This document shows, piece by piece, positions 43,130 through 54,484 of a stretch of DNA of 64,000 bases. Under the pieces are notes generated by a model that did no database searches, was not told the DNA's origin, and worked only from the letters and a program-made list of their open reading frames with translations. The number at the start of each line of letters is the position of its first letter. The first letter of the stretch is position 1. Source of the stretch: Molossus alvarezi (Eukaryota; Chordata; Mammalia; Chiroptera; Molossidae); assembly GCA_037176705.1 (NCBI GenBank), contig CM073886.1:19515501-19579500 (forward strand), written 5' to 3'. The position numbers and the translations under genes are program-made.

Positions 43130-43700
43130 ATGACAGCAACGCGTACTTAAAGAATGTCCCAATATCTATGACGTTTCCTCCCTGTTGATTTGGTCTCCCA
43201 AATGCATCCTGAGTTTTCTCTCTTCCATCCTGTTGGGGTTGCCTTAGCCTAGAATGTTCTCTCTTCAGGGCAGGGTCAGGCCCATGCCCACCTCTTACCC
43301 TAGCATCCACTAAGCTCCAGCCACCGAGGTTTCTTTTCAGTTTCTTGAGAAACCCAAACTCTTCCCTCCCTCAGGGCCTTTGCATAGTTGTTCCCTCTGC
43401 CTGGAATTCTTCTTTTGAGTCTTCACAATCCTAGCTCAGCCTCTCCCACCAACTCTCTGTTGACATGTCACATCTCCAGAGGATCCCTCTCTGCCAGCCC
43501 TAATTGAGGTACAAACTCATCACGATCTGCAATGAATGATTATTTCTTTGCCTGTCTTCTTGCATTGGGTGGGACCTTCTCTGAGTCTGTAAGCTCCATG
43601 GGGGCAGTGACCTTGTCTGTCTTGTTCTGTTCTTGTATCTCAGTGACTCCCTTGGGGACGGGCACATCGGAAGCTTGACAGATGTTTGTGGAATGACCTC
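43130..43700 (+). mobile_element. L2 LINE 3' fragment, about 570 bp
   Basis: One of the best-preserved L2 relics here: 'agcctagaatgttctctctt', 'cctccctcagggcctttgca', 'gttccctctgcctggaattc', 'tctgtaagctccatgggggc' and 'agtgaccttgtctgtcttgt' in order. Confidence 0.85.
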
Positions 43701-43904
43701 TGAACAACACCATTATCTCTACTTTCCTATAATAGGTCTTGTGCACAGATTAGTGCTTATTCTCTTCCCAGCTTCATGGCAAGTGCCCGTCAGTACCTGT
43801 ATCAGCTCAGGGAAGTAAGGCAAGAATAACAGTGAGGAGTGTACTGACCTGGTTCCAAGAGTCATCAGGAGTATTCCGTCTGCCTTTCTAATGTCAGTTC
43901 AGTT

Positions 43905-44095
43905 ACTGGATTCTCAAGGTATGCTCCGGGATGCACCTGCTCTGAGCCACTCGGAACATTTACTAAATGCATATTCGTGGGTCCCTCTTCAGGCTGATGA
44001 GTCAGAATCTCTGACACCGAGTGGCAGAAACGTGCATTTGCACCAGGTAACCCAGGCTGCTCTTACCTGCAAGGTGGTGTTAGTATCACGGATGA
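43905..44095 (-). mobile_element. MER5A-like hAT fragment, reverse
   Basis: 'aatgcatattcgtgggtccc', 'tgatgagtcagaatctctga' and 'aacgtgcatttgcaccaggt' fit reverse MER5A-type order. Diverged. Confidence 0.55.
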
Positions 44096-44179
44096 GAGTG
44101 TTTAATGTTACCTGTCCACAAATATATCCACTTGCCCAACAGAGACACCTCTTGGTGCTCCACTAAGCAGTTTTGTTAT

Positions 44180-44201
44180 TAAAAAAAAAAAAAAAAAAAA
44201 A
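44180..44201. repeat. A22 run
   Basis: Pure A run. No SINE or gene retrocopy recognised to its left. Confidence 0.9.
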
Positions 44202-44599
44202 GTGACAGACTGGATAACAGGAAGCAGACATCTCTTTAACAAATCGCATGGTTCCAATGTTAAGCAGAAAATGCATCAGCTCCGTTTTCTGATCCCAAGC
44301 TTAGGTTGGAGTAAATCTTCTCAGGGACTTTCTCCAGGCTTAGCTAGCCCTGGGGCTGAGCACAGGGCAGAAGACTCTGTTTTCAGTCTACAGTGAAGCC
44401 TGGGTCCGGAATAGAATCAAACTGCCAAAAGCTAGCACCGTTGTAATTTGCATCTAATAAAAGTAGGATTTATAGAACAAAAACCCTAACAGCTCTGCTC
44501 TGCAGCATTGGCATGGAGTGCTGCTTTTTTGTGGTTTACCGGACCTCTGCTATCTAGTAATGAGAATCAAGGCTGAATTAAGTGAGTGCTTCTTCTGTG
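44202..44599. other. Unassigned, in part enhancer-like
   Basis: 44440-44540 is repeat-free with 'gtaatttgcatctaataaaa' (octamer-like). Nothing else. Confidence 0.3.
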
Positions 44600-44775
44600 C
44601 CAGGAGAACCCTTCTACCTGCATGATCTCATTTAAGTCACATGCAGCCCTGTGAGGCAGGCACTGATGTTTCCATTTTACAGGTAAGAAAAGAGGGCTTA
44701 GTTCAAGGAAAGTCACCCCAGGTCCTACGGCAGGTTGGGAAACCTGGATGCGAGGTTTGCTTTAACCCTCCGTCT
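44600..44775 (-). mobile_element. MIR SINE, reverse
   Basis: 'cttctgtgccaggagaaccc', 'catgatctcatttaagtcac', 'agccctgtgaggcaggcact' and 'tttccattttacaggtaaga' are classic reverse MIR. Confidence 0.8.
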
Positions 44776-44839
44776 GTCTTCCTTCCGTCTGAGCCTCATG
44801 AAGAAGATGGGGGCCTGGATTCTTCGGGAAGTTTCACCC

Positions 44840-44995
44840 CTCTGGGTCCCAGCTCTGCACACACTAGCTGTGCACCCTTAACGAGGCACGTGACTTTCTG
44901 AGTCTCAGTGTCCACATCTGCAAATGGGCAACCGTGAGATTTACCTGTGTGATTTGTTACACAACGTGAGCCAAGCATCCATGAAAGGCATGAAC
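44840..44995 (+). mobile_element. MIR SINE fragment
   Basis: 'gtcccagctctgcacacact', 'agctgtgcacccttaacgag' and 'ctgagtctcagtgtccacat' with 'ctgcaaatggg' follow MIR. Confidence 0.7.
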
Positions 44996-45174
44996 CGAGG
45001 TGCTCAGTCAAGGGAGCTGCGTCATGGTCCCGAGCTGGCCTGGCTGTCCACCGCGTGTTCACTCGGGGACCCCACACTGCTGAAGGAGGGAGGACAGATG
45101 GAAGCAGGGGATGGCCGAGATGGCAGAATGAGGAGAGTGCACGCCCACCAGGCAGGGCTGGGGACACTGGTGCT

Positions 45175-45440
45175 CCGGAGCTGGGCGAGTGTCTTCTTTA
45201 ATCAACCCCTGTTTACCAAGCGGCCACTCCTGGGACAGTGTAAGGCACTTGGAAAACAGAGGTGAACACGATAGATATGGTTTCTGTGTAGCTTCAGCAT
45301 GTGTAGCAAACAATGCAAATAACTATGTAGATTATTTAAAATTGTGATATGAAAACTAATCAGCTGGAGTGTCAGAGGCAACTGAAGTAAGTGTCTCCGA
45401 GAGAGGACATCAGACTTCTTCAAGCCCTTAAGTTCTAGAA
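45175..45440 (-). mobile_element. L2 LINE fragment, reverse
   Basis: 'ctgtttaccaagcggccact', 'gtaaggcacttggaaaacag' and 'aggtgaacacgatagatatg' then 'caaataactatgtagattat' follow reverse L2. Confidence 0.6.
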
Positions 45441-45779
45441 GAAGAATTCTAACTTAGGCACAATGAGAAGGTCAGACCTTTCTGATGACCCCCCACCCCC
45501 ACCCCACAACCTGCTAGTCCACCGTGAAGTATGAACAAATGCTAAGGACAGACAACTGCTGGGTACTGTCATTAGAGGGGACCTTATAGCTCTCCTGTCT
45601 TATAGGTTTGGTGACCTCCAAGGTCAGCCCCTGACCCTGGAAACTTTGTGTCTACCTTCCCATGCTTTCTGAAGGGCATGCACTTTGAATGAAGAGGACA
45701 ATGGAACATAACAACCACAGTGTTTGAAAAACCCTAATACCCAGAGAGGACATTCAACCACTAGGATATTAGAGAAGGC
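45441..45779. other. Unassigned sequence
   Basis: C-rich run at about 45489-45506. Nothing else recognised. Confidence 0.4.
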
Positions 45780-45960
45780 AGTATAATATAATGGGTTAGA
45801 ACATGGATTTTGGAATGAAATAAACGCTGGTTCAAATCCCAGCGCTGTAATTTACCGGCGATGGGACCTTGGGCAAGGTAATTCAACAGTAAAAACGTGG
45901 TGTGATAATCAGAGTGACCTTGAGAGGGTATTTGAGGATTAAATGAGATCGCGTTCCTGC
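45780..45960 (+). mobile_element. MIR SINE
   Basis: 'agtataatataatgggttag', 'aacatggattttggaatgaa', 'tggttcaaatcccagcgctg', 'gggaccttgggcaaggtaat' and 'gaggattaaatgagat' follow MIR from its tRNA part on. Confidence 0.85.
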
Positions 45961-46539
45961 AGAGAAGTAGAGGAATGAACTGAGATCTGTCTGCGCTTCC
46001 CACAACGCAGGGCAGTCTCCTCCCCACCCCCACTGCTTCCCTTTGGAAACCAGGGCTGCCCTGCCCTACTCCCGTCTCCAAAGAGTCCTCCTTTGTTTCC
46101 TGAGAGCTCCAACTATAGCCCAAGTAATGAGCCTGATCTGATTCAGTCCAAGAACTCCGGTCATTGAACTTGACTTGGATGTCCATAATTTGTACATTTT
46201 GGATAACAGGTTATTGCTAAGAGGGAAAACCTTTAGCTGAATCCAATACATTCACAGCAAGCGAGGCAGGAGGCAAATGCCTAATTCCGGCTTGTTAGCC
46301 GCTGAGCTTCTGAGAACAGAATCAGCTTAGCCGCTTGCAAATAAGCGAGCATCACAGAACTTGGTTGAGCTGGCAAGAAGGTAACAAGCTGTGTATGAAA
46401 ACCCTGGGATTAAATCTCCACAGCAAAATTGCTCCGTGCACAGGATCAAAAGGGCTGCAAGGGGAGAGAGACAATGAGCATGAGCACACCACCCTGCACA
46501 CCCGCCCCACCTTCCCCGTCAGGAGCCCCCCAAAGAGCG
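45961..46539. other. Unassigned sequence
   Basis: No gene or confident repeat seen. Confidence 0.4.
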
Positions 46540-46690
46540 CAGGTCTTGGCGCCTTATCAAAAAAATAAGACCACGCTTTAGATTATAATTAAAACAATAA
46601 ATTCTTCTCCCCGGCGTGTGCCCTGATTAGATTGTTGACACTGTGTCAAGCTGTTAGGGAGATAAACTCGTGCCGCTGCTTGCGCTCACC
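46540..46690. promoter_or_regulatory. Candidate conserved regulatory block G (short)
   Basis: Repeat-free: 'gcgccttatcaaaaaaataa', 'gattataattaaaacaataa' and 'gccctgattagattgttgac'. GATA-like, homeodomain-like and SOX-like words sit together. Role inferred. Confidence 0.38.
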
Positions 46691-47319
46691 ACCCCGCTTC
46701 CTCGTGGGTCCCCGGGATGGTGTTTCTCACACGACTGGCACATGACACACACTGGAGTTTCTTTCCTTCTAGTTCTCCACTGAGTTAATAACATCGACAC
46801 TGGTGGAATTTTCGGGGCATGAGGGCTTTCATCTTGGTGTGTGATGTAGGTCCCAGCGTGAGACATTGAGGGATGCAAGGAACTCGTTTGTCAGTAAGTT
46901 ATTGCCAACTGTGGCCAGTATCAGGCCAGACTCTGAGCAGGGATTCGAGAGGTTCGCTGGCTCCTCGAGTTTGTTCCCCAAGCACCATGAGTCAACCTCG
47001 TCCTTGGGCAATTGCCCTGGTGCTCGGGTCACAGTGAAGTGGGCAGGGGTGTTGCTAGAGCCATAGGGTCCCAACGAAATTACCTAACTCGGAATCTGGG
47101 GCCTTAGGAGCAGGGACCCAGACTGAATAGTTTTTAGTTCCTGGACCCAACAGGCTGTTTGTGTCGCTCTGGGGCCTTGCACTGGAGCTGCCTTTGACTG
47201 GGAAGGTCCTAGCAGGTGCAGGTGTCTGGGTGGTCAACTGTCTGCCATGTCCTTGGGCAACCCCGGTTCATCCCTCTACCTCAGCTGAGCTGTAACTTCC
47301 TCCATGTAGCAGTTTCTTT
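46691..47319. other. Unassigned sequence
   Basis: No gene or confident repeat seen. Confidence 0.4.
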
Positions 47320-48115
47320 TAAATAAACATTTTATTTTGGAATATTTTATTTTTTATTGATTTTTAGAGACAGGAGGGGAGAGAGATTTGTTGTTCCATT
47401 TATTTATGCATTCATTCCTTGATTCTTGGATGTGTCCTGACTGGCGATCAAAACCCCAATGTTGGCCTATTGGGATGACACTCTAACCAGCCGAGCCACC
47501 TGGCCAGGGCTAGAATACTTTTAGATTTACAAAAAAAATTGCAAATAGAGTACAGAGTTCCCATATGCCCATAACTGAGTTAATATTTTTGTTAATATTG
47601 TTCATTATTAGTTAACAATTGTTGATATCTTACATTGTCCTATCATTCTTACAGTGAATGAATAAATATTAAACATAGAATTTACCATTTTAACTAATTT
47701 TAAGTGTACAGTTCAATGGCATTAAATATACTCACATTCTTGTGCAACCATTGCCACCAACAATCTCCAGGATTTCTTCACTTTGCAAAACTGAAACTCT
47801 ATATTCTTTCACTATGAACTCCCCATTTCCCCTTCTGCCCAGCCCCTGGCAACCAACATCTACTTTCTATCTCTATGAATCTGACTATTCTAAGCACTTT
47901 TCTAAGTGGAATTATACACGATTTGTACTTTTGTATTTGGCCTTAAGGTTCATCTATATTGTAGCACATGTCTTAATTTCCTTCTTTTTCAAGGCTGAGT
48001 AATATTCCATTGCATGTTTATAACACATTTTGTTTATCTGTTCATCTGTTGATGGACAGTTGAATTGCTTCCACCTTTGACTATTATGAATAATGCTGCT
48101 CTCAAAGCCTTTCTT
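47320..48115 (+). mobile_element. L1M-type LINE-1 3' UTR, about 620 bp, split by a SINE
   Basis: Left part 47320-47349 (aaacattttattttggaata). Right part from 47513 on: aatacttttagatttacaaa, cagagttcccatatgcccat, taagtgtacagttcaatggc, caaccattgccaccaacaat, tgaatctgactattctaagc, gtgtttataacac-like and 'tgctgctctcaaag' words follow the old L1M 3' UTR. The reverse Ves SINE at about 47350-47512 interrupts it. No ORF. Confidence 0.85.
47340..47522 (-). mobile_element. Ves-type SINE, reverse, nested in L1M
   Basis: On the minus strand: 'gccctggccaggtggctcgg' head, then a diverged body. It is flanked by GAATATTTTA (47340-47349) and GAATACTTTT (47513-47522), an imperfect target duplication. It lies within the L1M fragment, so it is younger than that, but it is the most diverged Ves copy here. 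Confidence 0.8.
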
Positions 48116-48239
48116 AACCCAACCATATTACCCAGGTACATCCCATGATCACCTCTACTATGGTACTTACATCATAAGAGTAAGAGCTTATTTTCCTCCA
48201 ATATCAGTGAGTTTTTTACCATTGTTTCTCCATGAAGTA

Positions 48240-48300
48240 AAACTGTGTCTGGTTTAGAGGAGGTGCACAGCAAATATTTGAAATAAGTGACTTTTGAAAT
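48240..48300 (+). mobile_element. L2 LINE tail
   Basis: 'aggaggtgcacagcaaatat' with 'ttgaaataagtg' is a short L2 3' end directly in front of the tandem array. Confidence 0.5.
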
Positions 48301-48500
48301 AGATGGATGAGTGTGGGGATGAGTGGGAGGACAGATAGATGGATGGGTTGATGGTTGGGTAGTTGGGTGGGTGGGTGGGTGGATGGATGGATGGATGGAT
48401 GGATGGATGGATGGATGGATAGATGGGTCGATGGATGGGTGTATGGATGGGTGGATGAATGGGTGGATGGATAGATGGGTGGATGGATGGATGGGTGGAT
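48301..48500. repeat. (GGAT)n-type tandem array, about 200 bp
   Basis: GATG/GGAT/GGGT units, with a pure (GGAT) core at about 48380-48420. It follows an L2 tail. ORFs across it are artefacts of the repeat. Confidence 0.95.
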
Positions 48501-49999
48501 ATCCAGAGGATGGGCTTAAATAGATGCCTCAAGGAGCTCAATTTGATTCCTGCTATTAAGTCCAATGGATAAACATGTGATTATAAAACATGAGTTTTGG
48601 ACAAAGGATTAAACTAAAATAGAGTGGAGAGCAAGAATGGGGTCTAGGGTTGGGTGGGGAGTACATGCTTATTCATTTTTTCTCAGTCTTTTAATAAAAT
48701 ATAATAAATTAGTGAAAACTTTCCCATGATCTTGCTGCCAAAATAAATTCTACTGGCTTTTTTAAATAGAAAAATAACTCACAAACAGACCATTCATAGG
48801 GAAATAAATAATTAAAATGAAAATTATAAATTTCCTTCTTGGTAATTTTTTCTACAAAGATAACAACAGTAACTACACCTTGTATATTTATAATCATTCT
48901 TGCAAGAACTTACTTCAATCAGTGAATATACACCTGCCATGCATTTTCTTTTAATGGGTGCCTACGCATCTACCACATGGGGATATCATCACTTAACTAT
49001 TCTTTTTCAAGGAATGAGTCATGATATCCCCTACTTTATGATAAATTACAAAAGGGGCAAAGATGGCATTTTTACACATAAACTGTGCACTTCAGATTAG
49101 AAAAGGGAGAATCCAGAAATGTTGAACTCAAACATGATTTGAAGTTCTGTCCATTTTCTTGTCCTCAACGGATGTCTTTAAAGTGAAAGAGACAGAAGAG
49201 GTTAAGACCTTCCGTCTCCTTCCTTTAAGAGTGATGTGTGATTCTCTTCCGTCTGGGAGCTCCTGGGTCTGACCCACAGCTTGGCTGTCACTACTGCTGG
49301 GAAGAGGTGTCACTGGTTTGGCATGCCCTAATTCCATGCTATTTTCTGCTTCCAAGGGTCAAATGTCAGCCCTATTCAGGGTGGGCCGCAGGAGCTAATG
49401 AAAAGGAGTGCGGGGCTGGATCTGTCTCTTACTACAAATGAGGCCATTGTAGAAAGAGTGGCAACAAATCGTTTAGCATATATTTACACAACTTAACTGC
49501 TATGCCCAACATCTCTCTTTCAACCCACCTGCATGATATTAGTCATTATTATAAATAAAAAATAAGAAATCAAAGAGCCTGCAACATGTTTCTGATATAT
49601 TCTTTTTTCTCCATAGTGCAATGGGGGAAAAGTAGCTTCTCTTTTGACTCTGAGAAATAAAGATATAGATATATACATAGAGATATTTACATAGAGATAT
49701 AGATATATACATATAGATGTAGACATATGCCCTTTTTGTTCCTTAGAATAAAACGTGGCTCGTCTTCAACAATCTGTCTACATACATGGTACTAAGGTGT
49801 GTCTATGGAAGCAACATCAATGTTCCATTAACATAGCTCCTTCTCTCACAACTGTCACACTTGATTATTTATGGGTTCACTCATTTGGAAGTCAATATTC
49901 TCCACTGTGGCCACATTGCCAGTTTGGAAACCAATATTATAATGCTCACAAAGAAAACAGTACATTATTTTGACATAAAATAATTAATTTTGAAAATAT
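48501..49999. other. Unassigned AT-rich sequence
   Basis: CpG-poor. It has a 'gatatagatatatacatag' simple stretch at 49660-49720. No gene or confident repeat. Confidence 0.4.
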
Positions 50000-50170
50000 T
50001 ATACGTGTACAGTACCCAAGCAAAGATACAGTCAATATAAGGGTTTACTGTGAAAAGCCTCCTTCCACCCCCTCCCCAGAATCTCAGTTCGACTCCCCAG
50101 AGGTTCCTCTGTTAGCATTTTTGTGCTTCATTCCAGAGGTAGTCAATTAATATACAAGCATATCCACATC
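50000..50170 (+). mobile_element. L1M-type LINE-1 3' fragment
   Basis: 'gtgaaaagcctccttccacc', 'ccccagaggttcctctgtta' and 'cattccagaggtagtcaatt' with 'aatatacaagcatatccaca' follow L1M 3' sequence. Confidence 0.55.
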
Positions 50171-50673
50171 AATAGTCGCATGTAGTTGCATTACATTAAA
50201 ACCAAGTCTAGGGTGACGGCACAATTATTTCATTAAAAATAAAAGGCTCAGAAAGGAATACTTGTCCTACAGAATTTATGAGATATAAATCTTCTTAGAA
50301 AAAAATATTAGAACAATACAGTGAACCCATGGCTATGATGGTATTTCTCTTAGGTACATATTACTTCCTTTACAGCAAGCACAATATTAACATTACAGGC
50401 TTGGAGGTGTGAAATAAACATAGATTTGGAGATGTGTTTCACCAGTTGCGCCAAGCTCTTAACTCCTCTGAACCTCACATTCCTCCTGCTGATGAGGAGA
50501 AGACTGCTTCTGTCCAAGGGTTTGTGCAAAAGTTGAACAAGATAAGTTACAAAGGACCTAGTGCATAGTAAATAATCCATGACAGTGATTTGCTTATTTT
50601 TTCCTTTGCCTCCCAATATTATGTTTTACTGGGACTATTTCTCAAGCAATAACATCTTTTTATGCACTATTTG

Positions 50674-50676
<3 letters not shown>
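50171..50676. other. Unassigned AT-rich sequence
   Basis: A weak MIR-like reverse trace near 50440-50575. Otherwise nothing recognised. Confidence 0.35.
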
Positions 50677-50722
<46 letters not shown>

Positions 50723-50850
50723 GAAGAAGAAGGAGGAGGAGGAGGAGGGGAAAGGAGGGGGAGGAGGGAGAGGAGGGAGGAGGAAGGAGGAGGGGATAGG
50801 AAGGGGAGGGGGGAGGGGGAGGAAGAAGAGAGGAAGGGGAGGGAGAAGAA
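50677..50850. repeat. 174-bp polypurine tract: (GA)n then (GGA/GGGA)n
   Basis: All purines on the plus strand except one T at about 50797. (GA)n at 50677-50718, then GGA-rich. G-quadruplex- and triplex-prone. Confidence 0.95.
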
Positions 50851-51029
50851 TTATGTAATCCAAGAGAGTAGTTTATTCTTGTTAGTGAACAAATGGCCTC
50901 TGCTCATCTCTTTGGGTCTCCTGGTGCACTTCCCTTCCCTATGAAGATAATTCATTTATGTCTCTAATGTTTTACGGTTAAAAATGGATTTTTTCTTTAG
51001 GCTAATTTAGTGTGATCTGATAGCGCCCA

Positions 51030-51290
51030 GGGTTGGCTGGTGAACAGCCAGCCCTAAAAATCCTGGCTCTTGAGTCAGATTCCCTTCGTTTCTTATTACA
51101 TGTGTGACCTTGGACAAGTTATAATGCTTTACCTTTTCAATCCTTAATGTTCATGACTGTAAAATGGGCATAGAATAGAAATGAACTCCTAGGATTTCTG
51201 GAGAGAATTTGAAGAGATGGTGAGTACACAGCATTTGGCAAGGGGATTCTAATCATTTAGCACAACAAGTATTCTTTGTGTATCAGCTAT
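51030..51290 (+). mobile_element. MIR SINE
   Basis: 'ggctcttgagtcagattccc', 'gtgtgaccttggacaagtta', 'tgactgtaaaatgggcatag' and 'acacagcatttggcaagggg' follow MIR. Confidence 0.8.
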
Positions 51291-51699
51291 TACTATTCAT
51301 GCTGTTTAGATAGCCAACTCCATTCATCCATTTCCTCTCATTCATCCATCCGTTGATGGGACGTCTGTGCTGTCCTGGGCATCACTGCTGAGGCAATGTT
51401 TTTTCCTGTGATTCTTGCATGTCCTAGGGTTGTACTTCAAATAATTTCCACACTACCCAAAAAAGATAGATGGGTGCCTCCTTAATGACCATGAGCTCCC
51501 CTTAAGAGGTTGGGTTTCATGCAGAAACCCAGGAAGGGTATCTTTGTGTTTTTATTTATTTTTTATTTTTTCTGCTATTTTCTGTTGGCTCACAGGAGCT
51601 CAGGAAGAGGATTACTCAACAGGAAAAGGGAAAAGCATACAATTTCACTTTCTGTGCTGTGAGACTACTGATTAATAGCTTTGGAGAATGTCTCAAGGG
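51291..51699. other. Unassigned sequence
   Basis: 'ccatttcctctcattcatcc' is a short CATT-like stretch. Nothing else recognised. Confidence 0.35.
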
Positions 51700-51865
51700 T
51701 GAGCGTTCTGGTAGAAAGACGTAGCTATGATTGTGTTTCTGGATTCTGAGCCCTTGACTATAATCCTGGCTTGACTTAGTCCTGAGTGACCTTGGACAAG
51801 CAATTAAACCTATTTGTGTCTCAGTTTCCCCATATGAAAATGAGAATTGGGTTGCTCTAAGGCAC
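51700..51865 (+). mobile_element. MIR SINE
   Basis: 'gagtgaccttggacaagcaa', 'ttgtgtctcagtttccccat' and 'gaaaatgagaattgggttg' are MIR landmarks. Confidence 0.8.
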
Positions 51866-51984
51866 CAAAGCCACTGATTTAGCTCCTGAAACATATCAAC
51901 GTCTGTAAATTCCGGGGATTGCTTGTAGAGTCATGATGTAGCATTTATTGAGTGCTCAGTGGATATCGGGACCAGGGTTCCTGC

Positions 51985-52195
51985 CAGAGGCAGATGCAGT
52001 GTAGTAACTCATATCAAAGGCTCTGGAGTCTGCATTTTTTAGTTTGACTTCTCACCCAAACCATTATAAGCTGTGATCTTACCAATCTTTTCAACCCTAC
52101 CTTTTCTTCAGAACCTTCGTCTGTACTCTGTGAGAATTCAATGAGATTGTGTATGTAAAACACCTAGAAAAATGCTTGACATGTATGGAACACGT
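51985..52195 (+). mobile_element. MIR SINE
   Basis: 'aaaggctctggagtctgcat', 'gagaattcaatgagattgtg' and 'aaaatgcttgacatgtatgg' in MIR order. A separate copy from the one 200 bp upstream. Confidence 0.65.
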
Positions 52196-52549
52196 GTCAG
52201 ATGGTGTTATCCAAAGTGAGTCGACCCAGAGCAACTAAGTAACCTGCCCAGGTTCACACAACTCATATGATGCAAGAAGCAAACTTGAGTTCATTTTGTC
52301 AGTTTCTTGTAGGAGTAGAGACTACCTAAGCAACACTCTGAAAATGAGGTCTTCTTCCTCTCCAAGGGATAATAATTCCCAGTTGTCCCTGGAAATATCA
52401 CCTTTGGGGCATATTCTATAAACTGTACAAAACTAAATCCCTCACTTCATTTTCCCAGAAAGACCCCTCTGAAGCATCGCTTGGTACCCCCACAAATCTG
52501 CACTGCCGAGACCAGAGGATGTCAGTAGGATTTGGTCTCCTACACAATC
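52196..52549. other. Unassigned sequence with MIR-like trace
   Basis: 'agtaacctgcccaggttcac' at about 52239 is a reverse-MIR word. The rest is unassigned. Confidence 0.35.
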
Positions 52550-52720
52550 CCCGCAAAGATGTATGAGGCTGCATATAAATTGCATTGAATTTGGTCGGCC
52601 ATGGGCTAGCATTGCTTTTGTGCTGAATATCACTGAAAAGTATGAAATGGAGATTACATTTTCAATTCGGGCTTCTTTCCCAAAGCTCTGCAGAGATGTG
52701 CTCATTCCCATCCATCAGAG
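52550..52720. promoter_or_regulatory. Candidate conserved regulatory block H
   Basis: Repeat-free island in otherwise repeat-rich DNA: 'ggctgcatataaattgcatt', 'gaatttggtcggccatgggc', 'gctgaatatcactgaaaagt' and 'ggagattacattttcaattc'. Two overlapping ORFs (+ and -) run through it without domains. Role inferred. Confidence 0.4.
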
Positions 52721-54484
52721 CAGAATTGCATTGGTGTGGAGTCCCAGACTCTCCTCCTTTTGCCGGAAAATGTCTCCAGCACTTGCTGACAGACTGCCGC
52801 AGTGGGTAACGCTCTCCTTAACAGCTAGTTCCTTTATTCCCCTTTTCCCAAATCTCTGCCTTTTTCTCACTGTTTTTTGTTCTTAAGATCTATCACCCAT
52901 GAGGATCACAAAACCAACCACAAAAAAAGATGGCATTCTTATGGATGCTAAAATTGGTGTATCTGTCTCTTGGGTTGTTCAGAGCAAAAATAAGACATTG
53001 ATGCAAATGTGGTTCATCCACCAACAATGAGAAACATGCTTATTACTTCTTCCTGAAATACATATATTCATACCAGCTATTTCAGTTCCTTCCCCCAAAC
53101 AGCCCTAAATCATTGTCAGTGTCTCAGCTCCAGCTTGGGTCTATGTGAAGAGTGTTTACTGGTGGGGTGCGGGAGGCTGGTTATACATCTGGCTTTTCCA
53201 TCAGCATCAGCTTCAAGGTTTCAGCAGCCTACTCTCCCCATATTCTTTGCCTCTCCCTCCTGCCCCCTGAACGTGATTGCCTGACTGACTCCCCAAAGAG
53301 AGAATGTGCTAAGTGAACTTGACAGATTCCAGGCTGGCTCCATATGGCAAGGCCTGAGTTACATGTTCCTGGGATCCCCAAGCTGCTCTCACCTTATTAA
53401 GATGGCAGTAACTACATGCAAGTCAAGTTCGCTGCTTTGGTTTTAAATCTTTGGGCCCTGGAGACTGGCCTCACACTTCAAGGTGGAATTGTATGCAGCC
53501 TCCCCCTCTGCAAATTTGACCTTTCTTCCTTCCCAAATGCACAGCTTGGAGGAAGGTAGATACATTTTAAAAAAATGGACCCAAACTCAGAATCGTTTTG
53601 GACATGTGGAGGTCACATTAGAGGCTTTTCTTAGGGCTGCCAGTTGAGTCTAACTAAGGTATCTCAGTATTAGGTCCTTGTTTATTACCTAATCTGTACT
53701 CTCTCAGCCTTTTTGACTCCCACACATAATTGAGACTTAAATTTGATTTATCAGGATACAATTTGCACTTCTCCCTCTCCCCATGTGGTTTTGAAGACAT
53801 GGAGAAAATTAGCTTAGAATCAAATAAGTTGTATTTCAAATGGATGAGCCCTTGCAACTCAGTGATTAAGGGCTGGAATTGAGTTCCCCATTCTCTAAAT
53901 AATAGGTATTTATTAGCATGAGTCTGCACAACAAAATTCTTTGATAGTTTTTCACTTTACCCAGGATATATAAAAAATGTTTCTGCCTTTACAAAACAGT
54001 TTTCCATATTCTGAGAGCATAATTATTGTGTAGAATGGAGAAGAGAACACTAAGAAGACAGAGGATCACCTTATTCAAATAGCGAAAAGGGACAGCAATA
54101 AAAAGAGGAATGTAATGCACTCCAGGTGGCTCAAAGGGAAACTATATCCCAAGGAAAGCTCTTGGGCAGGAGGGAGGTTGGATTCTGCAGTGGCCTAGCA
54201 GTGGGAGCTGTCCATCTAGGGAAGGTGCTGAAGTGTTCCTTATGAGGGCAGTGCTTGCAGTGGATCTTCAGGGGACGGCCTTTGTATGATGTCTAAAGTT
54301 CCTTCCGACTCTGAGGTTGCCAAATGCTTGGTCTCGGCACACCCACCGTGAGACGATTTCCAATGCAAGCTGAATAGATTGTAGTTATAAATGATTCAGA
54401 TGATTTCAGAAGCCATTTTTTGCCAACCTTGCACTAAATGCAACAAAAACATCAGACTCTGAATTTGGGGAATTGAATCAGCTT
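52721..54484. other. Unassigned sequence
   Basis: 1.7 kb without a gene or a repeat I can name. AT-rich and CpG-poor. Confidence 0.4.

Noticed and set aside
48301..48500. CRISPR-like array
   Set aside because: Short contiguous GGAT units without spacers in a mammalian context. A simple tandem repeat.
50579..50944. 121-codon Glu/Gly/Arg-rich ORF
   Set aside because: Translation of the GA/GGA purine tract.
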